A stretch of 64,000 nt of DNA, from contig NZ_HG938353.1 in assembly GCF_000731315.1 (NCBI RefSeq), positions 1,922,001-1,986,000 on the forward strand, read 5' to 3'. Shown here one piece after another: positions 26,729 through 35,026 of this stretch. The position numbers and the translations under genes were made by a program. Positions within the stretch are counted from its first letter, which is position 1; each line of letters begins with the position of its first letter. The notes below the pieces were generated by a model. That model was not told where the DNA came from. It worked only from the letters and a program-made list of their open reading frames with translations, and did not search any database. The DNA comes from Neorhizobium galegae bv. orientalis str. HAMBI 540 (GTDB lineage: Bacteria > Pseudomonadota > Alphaproteobacteria > Rhizobiales > Rhizobiaceae).

Positions 26729-27552
26729 TATCGCACTCCTTGGTTGCCAGCCTTTTCGGCCGTGTTTTTACCCGCAGCGGGAAGCAGGCTTAAAATGAAA
26801 AGTAAGAGCGCCGCGACCACAATGGAAGGGCCGGACGGCGTATCGTAGTGTAGCGAGCCGAACAGGCCGCCGACCACGGCGAGCGCGCCGATCAGCGAGG
26901 CGAGCACCGCCATCAGCTCCGGGCTTGCTGAAAACCGCCGGGCCGTCGCCGCAGGGATGATCAAAAGCGCTGTGATCAGCATGATGCCGACGATCTTCAT
27001 CGCGATGGCGATAACCAGCGCCATCAGCAGCATGAAGAGCAGCCGCGTTTGCGCCGGCTTCATACCCTCGGCTTCGGCCACATCCTCGCTGACCGTGGAC
27101 GCGATCAGCGGTCGCCAGAGCCAGACGAGCGCCGCCAGCACCAACACGCCACCGCCCCAGATCAGTGCGATATCGGTGCGCGTCACCGCGAGGATATCGC
27201 CGAACAGGAAGGCGATGAGGTCGATCCGCACCCAGGTCATGAACGCGACGAGCACGAGGCCGATCGCCAAAGCCGAATGGGAGAGAATGCCGAGCAGCGC
27301 ATCCGCCGACAGCGATTGCCGCCGCTGCAGTGCCAGAAGCAGCAGCGAGACGATAACCGCGACGCCGAAGACCGCGACCAGCAGGTTGATCTGGAAGAAC
27401 AGCGACAGCGCCACCCCGAGCAGCGCCGAATGCGCCATCGTGTCGCCGAAATAGGCCATCCGCCGCCAGACGACGAAACAGCCGAGCGGCCCGGCCGTCA
27501 ATGCGACGCCGATGCCGGCGACGAGCGCGCGGGTGAAGAAGTCGTCAAGCAC
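26728..27552 (-). CDS. znuB: Zinc ABC transporter permease
   Basis: 274 residues of the ABC-3 metal permease family with about eight helices: LVAGIGVALTAGPLGCFVVW, MAYFGDTMAHSALLGVALSL and IVGIMLITALLIIPAATARR are characteristic. The start is the GTG at 27552, preceded by GGGAGAGG, overlapping the znuC stop by eight bases. The frame stays open upstream, but there it shadows the His-rich tail of znuC. Confidence 0.93.
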   Translation of the reverse strand: MLDDFFTRALVAGIGVALTAGPLGCFVVWRRMAYFGDTMAHSALLGVALSLFFQINLLVAVFGVAVIVSLLLLALQRRQSLSADALLGILSHSALAIGLVLVAFMTWVRIDLIAFLFGDILAVTRTDIALIWGGGVLVLAALVWLWRPLIASTVSEDVAEAEGMKPAQTRLLFMLLMALVIAIAMKIVGIMLITALLIIPAATARRFSASPELMAVLASLIGALAVVGGLFGSLHYDTPSGPSIVVAALLLFILSLLPAAGKNTAEKAGNQGVR

Positions 27553-28450
27553 GGCCCTCTCCCTTCGCCTCGGCATGATCGCCTTGGTGGTGGTGATGCG
27601 AATGGTCGTGATCATGCGCATGGTCGTGCCCATCCTGATCATGATGCCCGTCATCGGGATGGCAGTGATCGGTGACCGAACCGTCGCCATGCATCACCCG
27701 GCCGTCTGGCAGATGGGTGTGATCGTGATGGTGGCTGTAGACTGCCAGCGAACGTGAATTGCCGAACAATTTCAGGTAGTAGGCGCTCTGGCTCACCACT
27801 TCCGGCGTGCCGCGGCAGCAGATATGGCCGTTGAGGCAGATGACCGTGTCGGTGCCGGCCATGACCATATGCAGATCATGCGAGATCATCAGGATACCGC
27901 AGCCGGTCGCGGTGCGGATCGAGCGGATCAGGTCGTAAAGCGCGCTCTCGCCGGCAAAATCGACGCCCTGGACCGGTTCGTCGAGCACCATCAGGTCCGG
28001 CTTGCGGGCGATCGCCCGGGCCAGCAGCGCCCGCTGGAACTCGCCGCCGGACAGATGCCGGACCTCGGCGTCGATGAGATGGGAGATGCCGGTCGAGGCC
28101 AGCGCCGCCAGAAGATCGGTGTCATTAAGCGGGCCGGTCAGCCGCATCAGCCGACGCACGGAAAGCGGCATGGTCCAGTCGATCGCCAGTTTCTGCGGGA
28201 CATAACCGACGCGCAGGCCGGGCAATCTTGCGACCGATCCTTCGTCCGGGCGCAACACGCCAATCGCCAGTTTCGCTGTCGTCGACTTGCCGGCACCATT
28301 CGGACCGATCAGCGTTACGACCTCGCCGCGCCGGATCGAGAAATCGACGCCTCGCACCAACCAACGGCCATCCCGGCGAATGCCGGCATTGGCAAGCGAT
28401 ACCAATTGGCTTTCGGTTTTGGGGGCACGAGCCCGATTGGACATCAGCAT
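27545..28450 (-). CDS. znuC: Zinc ABC transporter ATP-binding protein with His-rich tail
   Basis: 301 residues. ATPase core with Walker A GPNGAGKS, signature LSGGEFQRALLARA, Walker B DLMVLDEPVQGVD and switch histidine ISHD. From about residue 240 a tail of some 60 residues holds over 20 histidines mixed with aspartates (YSHHHDHTHLPDGR, DGHDHAHDHDHSHHHH). This tail is absent from E. coli ZnuC and probably binds zinc in the cytoplasm. The gene is divergent from znuA, with two Zur boxes between. Confidence 0.93.
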   Translation of the reverse strand: MLMSNRARAPKTESQLVSLANAGIRRDGRWLVRGVDFSIRRGEVVTLIGPNGAGKSTTAKLAIGVLRPDEGSVARLPGLRVGYVPQKLAIDWTMPLSVRRLMRLTGPLNDTDLLAALASTGISHLIDAEVRHLSGGEFQRALLARAIARKPDLMVLDEPVQGVDFAGESALYDLIRSIRTATGCGILMISHDLHMVMAGTDTVICLNGHICCRGTPEVVSQSAYYLKLFGNSRSLAVYSHHHDHTHLPDGRVMHGDGSVTDHCHPDDGHHDQDGHDHAHDHDHSHHHHQGDHAEAKGEGRA

Positions 28451-28489
28451 GCTTTTCCGGATTCCCTGTTGTCAGTGGCTATGACACAC

Positions 28490-28502
28490 GTTATAGCATA
28501 AC
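28490..28502. promoter_or_regulatory. Zur box 1
   Basis: GTTAT-AGC-ATAAC, a perfect inverted repeat in the znuC-znuA divergent region, matching the alphaproteobacterial Zur operator style. It is the box nearer znuC. Confidence 0.75.
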
Positions 28503-28511
28503 GCAATTGAT

Positions 28512-28524
28512 GTAATAACATTAC
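28512..28524. promoter_or_regulatory. Zur box 2
   Basis: GTAAT-AAC-ATTAC, a second perfect inverted repeat, 22 bp centre-to-centre from box 1 and 21 bp before the znuA ATG. The pair would allow Zur to block both divergent promoters. Confidence 0.75.
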
Positions 28525-28545
28525 TATGGAATACAAGGACGCAGC

Positions 28546-29547
28546 ATGAAACGGGCTTCGATCTCCCTCCTCTCCGCCGCGACATTTTTCGTGGGTGCAG
28601 GCCAAGGCTTGGCGGCGCCGGACGTGGTGGTTTCGATCAAGCCGATCCATTCGCTCGTCGCCTCGATCATGAAGGGTGTCGGCGAGCCGAAACTGATCGT
28701 CGATGGCGCCGCCTCGCCCCATACATTCTCGCTGAAACCCTCCAATGCCGCGGCGATCGAAAGCGCCGACGTGATCTTCTGGATCGGCCCCGGTATCGAG
28801 GCCTTCCTCGAAAAGCCGCTGGATGCGCTGGCGGCCTCGGCAACGGTGATCGAGCTGGAGGATGCACCCGGATTGCAAAAACTGCCCTTCCGCGAGAGCG
28901 GCGCCTTCGAGGCACACGATCACGGACATGAGGCCGAGGACGCACATGAACATGGCGACCATGAGCACGGTGATCACGACCACGCCGCCGAAAATCATGC
29001 CGAGCACGACCACGATGGGCATGGCGGCTTCGACACGCATCTCTGGCTCGACCCGATGAATGCCAAGGCGATGGCTGAGGAAATCGAAAAGACGCTGGTC
29101 GGCGCCGACCCGGCGAATGCCGCCGCTTATCAGGCGAATGGTGCCGCGCTGATGAAGGATCTCGACACGCTTGATACGGAGCTCAAGGCAACGGTCGCGC
29201 CGGTCAAAGACAAGCCCTTCATCGTCTTCCACGATGCCTATCAATATTTCGAGAATCGTTATGGGGTGAGCGTCGCGGGTTCGATCACCGTCAGCCCCGA
29301 GACAATGCCCGGCGCCGAACGTGTCGGTCAGATCCAGAAGAAGGTGAAGGAACTGGGTGCCACCTGCGTCTTCGCAGAACCGCAGTTCGAGCCGAAGCTG
29401 GTGGCGGTGGTGACGGAAGGCACGCCTGCCCGTTCAGGCACGCTCGACCCCGAAGCCGCGACGCTGAAGCCCGGTCCCGGCCTTTATTTCGAGCTGATGC
29501 GTGGGCTTGCGAGCTCCATGAAGAATTGCCTGTCGCAGGGGACGTAA
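28546..29547 (+). CDS. znuA: Zinc ABC transporter periplasmic binding protein
   Basis: 333 residues. A signal peptide (to about residue 23, GLAAPD) is followed by a cluster A-I binding protein: VVSIKPIHSLVASIMKGVGE, SPHTFSLKPSNAAAI with a ligand His, an acidic and His-rich loop at about 125-162 (HDHGHEAEDAHEHGDHEHGD), THLWLDPMNAKAMAE, and FHDAYQYFENRYGVS with further ligands. Two cysteines (TCVFAEP and KNCLSQGT) may form the disulfide known in ZnuA. It delivers zinc to ZnuBC. Confidence 0.94.
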   Translation: MKRASISLLSAATFFVGAGQGLAAPDVVVSIKPIHSLVASIMKGVGEPKLIVDGAASPHTFSLKPSNAAAIESADVIFWIGPGIEAFLEKPLDALAASATVIELEDAPGLQKLPFRESGAFEAHDHGHEAEDAHEHGDHEHGDHDHAAENHAEHDHDGHGGFDTHLWLDPMNAKAMAEEIEKTLVGADPANAAAYQANGAALMKDLDTLDTELKATVAPVKDKPFIVFHDAYQYFENRYGVSVAGSITVSPETMPGAERVGQIQKKVKELGATCVFAEPQFEPKLVAVVTEGTPARSGTLDPEAATLKPGPGLYFELMRGLASSMKNCLSQGT

Positions 29548-29599
29548 GGTCGGGCAACGAAAAGTGCGGCGGCCGGTACGCATAGCGGCGAACGTGCGA

Positions 29600-29635
29600 G
29601 GCCTGCGGGAGGGAAGGCAAATACCCCCGCAGGCC
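29600..29635. terminator. Bidirectional terminator hairpin between znuA and the RcnB-like gene
   Basis: GGCCTGCGGG pairs perfectly with CCCGCAGGCC around 16 bases, lying 52 bases after znuA and 8 bases before the convergent gene's stop. No long T-run is present. Confidence 0.6.
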
Positions 29636-29643
29636 GATCCTTC

Positions 29644-29976
29644 TCAGCGAGCCACGATGAAACTCGAGATCACACCGCTCGCGATGCCGACCAGCAGGAA
29701 ATCATTGTCGACCTTGACCCAGTGGTAACCGCGTGGCGGAGCCGACAGGCGGTAACGGCGATAGTCTCGGACCTCCGCCATGCGGCGACGTTCGGCAGCC
29801 GTCATGCGATGACCCTTGGACCAGCGCGGCTTTACGACCACGACCTTCTTCTGAACCGTCACCGTGCGGGTCACGGTCCTGGTCCGTTCCGGAGGCGAAT
29901 GATGATCCTGCGCCTGGGCCGCAAGCGGAGCGGCAAGCACGGTTGCGGAAAGAAGGATTGCAAAGAACTTTTTCAT
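29644..29976 (-). CDS. RcnB family periplasmic protein
   Basis: 110 residues. The signal peptide (KKFFAILLSATVLAAPLAAQ) is followed by basic residues (RTVTRTVTVQKKVVVVKPRW) and the RcnB signature: RRYRLSAPPRGYHWVKVDND, then FLLVGIASGVISSFIV. In E. coli RcnB takes part in nickel/cobalt balance; rhizobial paralogues are numerous and mostly unstudied. GAGGAGA precedes the ATG at 29976. Confidence 0.8.
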   Translation of the reverse strand: MKKFFAILLSATVLAAPLAAQAQDHHSPPERTRTVTRTVTVQKKVVVVKPRWSKGHRMTAAERRRMAEVRDYRRYRLSAPPRGYHWVKVDNDFLLVGIASGVISSFIVAR

Positions 29977-30046
29977 TGGGTGTCTCCTCGTGTTGACCAC
30001 ACTCGGAAACTAGGACCCGAACGATGAACCGTATCTGAACTATCGC

Positions 30047-30062
30047 ATTACATTTCTGTAAT
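30047..30062. promoter_or_regulatory. AT-rich dyad upstream of the RcnB-like gene
   Basis: ATTACA-TTTC-TGTAAT is a perfect inverted repeat about 70 bp upstream of the RcnB-like start, inside an unusually AT-rich gap. It could be an operator of that gene. Confidence 0.35.
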
Positions 30063-30091
30063 GAAATTATATACTTCCGGTAATATCCTAA

Positions 30092-30126
30092 GATTTTGAA
30101 TTTACTGCATTAGCAAATTCAAAATC
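30092..30126. terminator. Perfect 12-bp AT-rich hairpin past the GH43 gene
   Basis: GATTTTGAATTT and AAATTCAAAATC form a perfect 12-bp stem with an 11-base loop. It lies 68 bases downstream of the GH43 stop, at the end of the carbohydrate gene cluster. It may end that transcript, or be an operator for the RcnB-like gene. Confidence 0.4.
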
Positions 30127-30193
30127 GAAAACGCATAATCTCAGCTCACAAGATCGAACTGACGATCGTCAGATTTTCGATCCGGCGGCATAA

Positions 30194-31801
30194 CTACAGC
30201 GCCTCATAAACAAAGTAATCGAAATCGGCAGTCTTCGCCCGCCCCGACGTATCGAAGGCGAAGAGGCCAACAAATGCGCCGGTGAAGGAGCCGTGTTCGC
30301 CGCGGCCGCCCTCGTCGGAGATGACGCCGGCATCGAGCACCGGACCAAGTTCCTGCCAATCGTTGGAGCCGCCGGCGCGCCAGAAGAATTGCAGGTCGTT
30401 GTCGCGGATCTCCATGGCGAGATGTACCGGGCCGTCGGGTATGGAAACGCCGCTCCCTGCCGGAAAGCTCATGCGCCCATGCGGAAAATCACCCGGGCAG
30501 GATAAGACCGTCACCACGCGGCCAAGCTTTTCGTGCAGGGTCACCACCAGCGAGTGGAACTTGTGGCGATTGTAATAGTGCGTCAGGCCGGCGACCTGCT
30601 GGTAGGTCTCGGGCGAGAAATCGACCACCGTCTCGGCGCGGAAGGAATGATGCTCCTGACGGCGGGCGACCAGCGATTGTTCGAACCAGGAACCGATGCT
30701 TTCGCGGCCGAAAAGGCGCAAGCGACCGGGACGCTCGGTCAGGCTGAACAGCCGTTCCGGATGAGGCGTGCGCAGCCATTGGAATTCCGGCGGCAGGACC
30801 TTGTCGTCAAATGAGCGCTCGATGTGGGCAGGCTGCTCGATACGTCTGGCATCGCTCGGTGCCGGTACGTCGACATCCGGAACGACGCCGCCCTGGGCGA
30901 GATAGAGCCAATCGTCCTCCCAGATGCATTTCTGGATCGCGGTCTCGCGGCCGAGCGTGCAGCGGCGTTGCGGGGCGAGCGGCCGGCCGCAGAGATGGGT
31001 GTGGTACGCTTCGCCTTCAGGCGTTTCGACGTACTGGCCATGGCCGGCTCGCTGCAGAACGGCTTTCGGATGGTCCTTCGAGGTGATCAGATGTGTCTGC
31101 GGATGCATCTCATACGGCCCGTCGAGCGAGCGAGCGCGCGCCATGGTGACGGCATGGTCGTACCCTGTGCCACCCTCGGCAGTCGTCAGGTAATACCAGC
31201 CGTTGCGCTTGAACACATGCGGCCCCTCGACCAGGCCGAGCGAGCTGCCGGCGAATATGTTTTTGATCGGGCCCTTGAGTGCCCTCGTCTCGAAATCCCA
31301 CTCCTGCAGCAGGATGCCGTCAAAGGCCGGATGTTTCGGCGCCCCGCCGTAACTCTCGGTGCGGTGGTTCCATTGCATGTTGAGGAACCACTTTCGGCCG
31401 TCGTCGTCGTGGAAGAGCGTCGGATCGAACCCGGAGGAGTTCACATAGATCGGATCGGACCATTCGCCCTCGATCGTCGGCGAAGTGACGATGTAGTTAT
31501 GCGCGTCCTTGAAATTGCCGTCGAAGCGTTTGACGTCGGTATAGACCAGGAAAAACAGCCCGTCGGAATAAGAGAGGCACGGCGCCCAGATGCCGCAGCT
31601 GTCGGGATTGCCGCGCATATCGAGCTGGCCTGCCCGCTCCAGCGGCCGGCGCTTGAGCGTCCAGTTCACCAGGTCGCGAGAATGATGGATCTGCACACCC
31701 GGGTACCATTCGAAGGTCGAGGTAGCGATGTAATAATCCTCGCCAACGCGGCAGATGGACGGATCGGGATTGAAGCCCGGCAAGATCGGGTTGTGGATCA
31801 T
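30194..31801 (-). CDS. Glycoside hydrolase family 43 beta-xylosidase
   Basis: 535 residues: a five-bladed beta-propeller (1-310) plus a C-terminal beta-sandwich (about 330-535), the layout of GH43 subfamily 11 xylosidases. Expected catalytic residues are visible: base Asp13 in NPDPSIC, pKa-setting Asp126 in SSGFDPTLFHD and acid Glu192 in GLVEGPHVF. No signal peptide, so it acts in the cytoplasm on imported xylo-oligosaccharides or arabinosides. It is the last gene of the carbohydrate cluster, separated from the aldo-keto reductase by a 190-bp gap filled by a RIME-like repeat. Confidence 0.9.
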   Translation of the reverse strand: MIHNPILPGFNPDPSICRVGEDYYIATSTFEWYPGVQIHHSRDLVNWTLKRRPLERAGQLDMRGNPDSCGIWAPCLSYSDGLFFLVYTDVKRFDGNFKDAHNYIVTSPTIEGEWSDPIYVNSSGFDPTLFHDDDGRKWFLNMQWNHRTESYGGAPKHPAFDGILLQEWDFETRALKGPIKNIFAGSSLGLVEGPHVFKRNGWYYLTTAEGGTGYDHAVTMARARSLDGPYEMHPQTHLITSKDHPKAVLQRAGHGQYVETPEGEAYHTHLCGRPLAPQRRCTLGRETAIQKCIWEDDWLYLAQGGVVPDVDVPAPSDARRIEQPAHIERSFDDKVLPPEFQWLRTPHPERLFSLTERPGRLRLFGRESIGSWFEQSLVARRQEHHSFRAETVVDFSPETYQQVAGLTHYYNRHKFHSLVVTLHEKLGRVVTVLSCPGDFPHGRMSFPAGSGVSIPDGPVHLAMEIRDNDLQFFWRAGGSNDWQELGPVLDAGVISDEGGRGEHGSFTGAFVGLFAFDTSGRAKTADFDYFVYEAL

Positions 31802-31832
31802 GTTCTCCTCCCAAAATAGAAACTGAGTCCTT

Positions 31833-31958
31833 GCCCCTCATCCGGCTGCCGCCACCTTCTCCCCGCTTGCGGGGAGAAGGACTTCGGAGCGCGGCCGTGC
31901 CACATCTCCCTTCTCCCCGTCAGAACGGGGAGAAGGTCCTGGCAGGGGGATGAGGGGC
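31833..31958. repeat. RIME1-like palindromic intergenic repeat
   Basis: About 126 bp built of nested inverted repeats. The outer arms read GCCCCTCATCC and, inverted, GGGGATGAGGGGC. Inside are two hairpins with the same arm, CCTTCTCCCCG paired with CGGGGAGAAGG. This is the look of the Rhizobium-specific intergenic mosaic elements known from many rhizobial genomes. Confidence 0.75.
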
Positions 31959-31991
31959 AGCTCGAAGCCGCCCTTCCCTTACCGCGCCCCC

Positions 31992-33035
31992 TTACCGCGC
32001 CGGCCCTGCCCGCTCGGCCGATTTGGCCCAGAGGTTGATGTCGGCATCTTTGGCGTAGGTGTCGATCTCGGCGAGTTCGGCCGCCGTGAACTCCAGATTG
32101 TCGAGCGACCTGACGCAGTCCTCGACCTGTTCCGGGCGGCTGGCGCCGATCAGTGCCGTGGTCACGCGGCCGCCGCGCAGGACCCATGCGAGCGCCATCT
32201 GCGCCAGCGTCTGGCCACGCTTTTCCGCAATTGCGTTAAGCGCCTTAAGGTTGGCGATGTTCCGGTCGTTCAGGAAGGCCGGCCGCAGCGACTTGCCCTG
32301 CGCGGCACGGCTGTCTTCCGGAATGCCGCCGAGATATTTCGAGGTCAGCATGCCTTGCGCCAGTGGCGAAAAGACGATCGAACCGAGGCCGAGATCTTCC
32401 AGCGTATCGAGCAGGCCATCCTCCTCGACCCAGCGGTTGATCATCGAGTAGCTCGGCTGGTGGATAAGGATCGGCGTGCCGAGTTCCTTCAGGATCGCCG
32501 TCGCTTCCTGGGTGCGCTTCGAATTGTAGGACGAGATGCCGACGTAGAGCGCCCTGCCCGAGCGGACGATGTGATCGAGCGCGCCGCACGTCTCTTCGAG
32601 AGGCGTATCCGGGTCGAAGCGGTGCGAATAGAAGATGTCGACATAGTCGAGACCCATCCGCTTCAGGCTCTGGTCGCAGGAGGAGATCAGGTATTTGCGG
32701 CTGCCCCATTCGCCATAGGGACCGGGCCACATGTTGTAGCCGGCCTTCGACGAGATGATCAGTTCGTCGCGATATCCCTTGAAGTCTTCGCGCAGGATTT
32801 GGCCGAAGGCGGTCTCGGCGCTGCCCGGCAAGGGACCATAATTGTTGGCGAGGTCGAAATGGGTGATGCCAAGATCGAAGGCCTTGCGGGTGATCGCGAC
32901 CTTGCGTTCATGCGGCGTGTCGTCGCCGAAATTGTGCCAGAGGCCAAGCGAGATCGCCGGGAGCTTCAGTCCCGAACGGCCGCAGCGGTTGTACTTCATG
33001 GTTTCGTAGCGGTTGGACGCTGGTTGCCAGGTCAT
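31992..33035 (-). CDS. Aldo/keto reductase (YghZ/Gpr-like)
   Basis: 347 residues, TIM-barrel AKR. It shows LGLWHNFGDDTPHERKVAIT, FDLANNYGPLPGSAE with the catalytic Asp and Tyr, the Lys in IISSKAGYNMWPGP and the His in FYSHRFDPDTPLEET. This is closest to the L-glyceraldehyde-3-phosphate reductase/voltage-channel beta-subunit group. It probably reduces a sugar-derived aldehyde or keto-sugar with NADPH in the catabolic route encoded around it. It follows the Gfo/Idh/MocA gene by about 70 bases. Confidence 0.88.
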   Translation of the reverse strand: MTWQPASNRYETMKYNRCGRSGLKLPAISLGLWHNFGDDTPHERKVAITRKAFDLGITHFDLANNYGPLPGSAETAFGQILREDFKGYRDELIISSKAGYNMWPGPYGEWGSRKYLISSCDQSLKRMGLDYVDIFYSHRFDPDTPLEETCGALDHIVRSGRALYVGISSYNSKRTQEATAILKELGTPILIHQPSYSMINRWVEEDGLLDTLEDLGLGSIVFSPLAQGMLTSKYLGGIPEDSRAAQGKSLRPAFLNDRNIANLKALNAIAEKRGQTLAQMALAWVLRGGRVTTALIGASRPEQVEDCVRSLDNLEFTAAELAEIDTYAKDADINLWAKSAERAGPAR

Positions 33036-33104
33036 GATCGAAATCCTCCGAATGAAATGCGGCGCGCCGGTGTCTCAGGCGGTGCGCGCCGCATTCATAG
33101 CCGA

Positions 33105-34241
33105 TCAGCGCAGAAGCGCCAGCGCCTCGTCGATGCCAAGCGCCGCCGGCTGGGTGCAGGTGGTCGAAAGCTCGATGAACCGCCCTTCCTCGCCGGATTT
33201 CAGGATCGAGGTCATGACGTCGACGCCGTGGAGCGTGCGCTCCAGCGAGCACCGGGCATCGCGACCCTCGATCAGCGCTATCGCCATGTCCGCAAGACCG
33301 GCCGTGCGATAGTTGGCGCGCGGCCCCTGCGGATGTTCCTGGTTGTCGATGCCGAACGGGTGACCCCAGGGCTCCAGCGGCTGGATATCCTTGTTGCGGC
33401 CGCTTGCCTCGACCGTGCCGCCGAAGAAGTTCGGGTCGGGCACGAAGATCGAGCCCTCGGTGCCGTAGAGTTCCATGTTGGCGTGGCGGTGCGACCAGAC
33501 ATCCCAGCTGGCCGACAGCGTGATGGTCGCGCCGTTGACGAATTCGAGCAGCGCGTGGATGTTGGTGGGCGTCTCTACCGGGATCGATTGTCCTTTAAAC
33601 GGTCCCTCACTGGTGACATTGCGCGTCGGGCTCGCCATGGAGGTGAGTGCGCCGACCCGCTTCACCGGACCGATCAGGTTGATCAGGTTGGCGATGTAAT
33701 AGGGGCCGAGATCGAGGATAGGCCCTCCGCCTTCAAGGAAGAAGAAGCCGGGGTTCGGATGCCACATTTCCATGCCCGGGCTCATTACGTGGCAGGTGCC
33801 TGACGTGATGCGCCCGACACCGCCCTCGTCGATATATTTGCGCGCGAGCTGATGCGCGCCGCCAAGGAAGGTGTCCGGCGCGCAGCCGACCGACAGGCCC
33901 TTCTCCTTGGCAAGCGCCTGCAGCGCCTTGCCCTCCTCCAGCGTGATGACGAGGGGCTTTTCCGAGTAGACGTGCTTGCCGGCTTCGAGAATTGCTTTCG
34001 AGACCGCGAAATGCGCCGCCGGGATGGTCAGGTTGACGATCACGTCGAGCTCGTCATTGGCAAGCATCTGCACGATCGACTGTGCCTTGACGCCGTATTC
34101 CTCGGCGCGCATTTGGGCTGCCTGCGCGTTGAGATCCGCGCAGGCGAGAACCTTCAGGCCTTTGAAGAGCGGCGACAGCTTGAAGTAGGTCGTGGAAATA
34201 TTGCCGCATCCCATGATGCCGACGCCAAGTTCCTTGGGCAT
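33105..34241 (-). CDS. Gfo/Idh/MocA family sugar dehydrogenase
   Basis: 378 residues. N-terminal Rossmann fold (LGVGIMGCGNISTTYFKLSP), the EKPLVITLEEGK segment with the catalytic-lysine EKP motif, and the C-terminal alpha/beta domain containing GGGPILDLGPYYIANLINLI. Members oxidise or reduce sugars and inositols with NAD(P). The ATG at 34241 follows GGAG; an ATG at 34268 would overlap the upstream gene. It stands between the sugar isomerase and the aldo-keto reductase in one operon. Confidence 0.88.
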   Translation of the reverse strand: MPKELGVGIMGCGNISTTYFKLSPLFKGLKVLACADLNAQAAQMRAEEYGVKAQSIVQMLANDELDVIVNLTIPAAHFAVSKAILEAGKHVYSEKPLVITLEEGKALQALAKEKGLSVGCAPDTFLGGAHQLARKYIDEGGVGRITSGTCHVMSPGMEMWHPNPGFFFLEGGGPILDLGPYYIANLINLIGPVKRVGALTSMASPTRNVTSEGPFKGQSIPVETPTNIHALLEFVNGATITLSASWDVWSHRHANMELYGTEGSIFVPDPNFFGGTVEASGRNKDIQPLEPWGHPFGIDNQEHPQGPRANYRTAGLADMAIALIEGRDARCSLERTLHGVDVMTSILKSGEEGRFIELSTTCTQPAALGIDEALALLR

Positions 34242-34264
34242 GGAAAACTCCGAAAAATCTGTGA

Positions 34265-35026
34265 TCAATAGGTCTTGAAGGAAGCGATCGAGCGCGTCAG
34301 CAGCCGGTCGAGGTCCTTCGGGTTATCGTGTTCGAGGACGTAATGTTTTGCGGACGTCTTCTTCAGCGCCGCCATCAGGTCCTTCCACGGAACGGTGCCG
34401 TGGCCGACATCGGCCCAGCCATCCTCGTCCGCGTTTTCGCCGGCCGGCGCGATGTCCTTGACGTGAACGGCGGTGATCCGCTTGGCGTAGCTCTCGATCC
34501 AGGCGAACGGATCGGCGCCGCCGCGGATGACCCAGGCGATATCCGCTTCCCAGGCAAGGTCAGGACCGCCGGCAAGGAGCTGTTCCTGCGGCGTCGAGCC
34601 GTCCGACAAAGTCTTGAACTCGAAGTCATGGTTATGCCAGCCGAACGTGTAGCCGGCATCCCAATAGCGTTTGCCGACATTTTGCAGCCGCTGGCCGAAG
34701 GCGAACCATCCGGCGGCATCGGTCGGGCGCTGGTCGGCAAGCAGATGCGGGCAATAGATCGCCTCGACGCCGAGCGTCCTGGCGATCAGCAGCGCCTGTT
34801 CCGGCTCCTTTTCGAGAAGGTCGATGCCGAAATGACCGGTCGGCATGGTCAGGCCGTTGGCATCGAGATCACCTTTGAGCGTCTTCAGCGACAACTCGTC
34901 GAGATTGGCATAAATTCCGCCATATCCTTCCACCTCGGTATAACCCGCCTGCGCGACCTTCTTCAGGACATCTGCGAGCGGCGGAAAGTTGCGTGCGCAA
35001 TAAAGCTGAAAACCGAGTTTCGTCAT
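34265..35026 (-). CDS. Sugar phosphate isomerase/epimerase family protein
   Basis: 253 residues, xylose-isomerase-like TIM barrel of the AP-endonuclease-2 family. Metal ligands are expected in EVEGYGG, FGWHNHDFEF, EADIAWVIRGGAD, HVKDIAP and LEHDNPKD, and all are present. Together with Gfo/Idh/MocA enzymes, such proteins often handle keto-sugars or inositols. Its ATG overlaps the end of the GH2 gene by four bases. Confidence 0.85.
   Translation of the reverse strand: MTKLGFQLYCARNFPPLADVLKKVAQAGYTEVEGYGGIYANLDELSLKTLKGDLDANGLTMPTGHFGIDLLEKEPEQALLIARTLGVEAIYCPHLLADQRPTDAAGWFAFGQRLQNVGKRYWDAGYTFGWHNHDFEFKTLSDGSTPQEQLLAGGPDLAWEADIAWVIRGGADPFAWIESYAKRITAVHVKDIAPAGENADEDGWADVGHGTVPWKDLMAALKKTSAKHYVLEHDNPKDLDRLLTRSIASFKTY

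Noticed and set aside
31950-33803. 617-codon plus-strand open frame opposite the aldo-keto reductase and dehydrogenase genes
   Set aside because: Antisense shadow of two recognised enzymes; composition is not protein-like.
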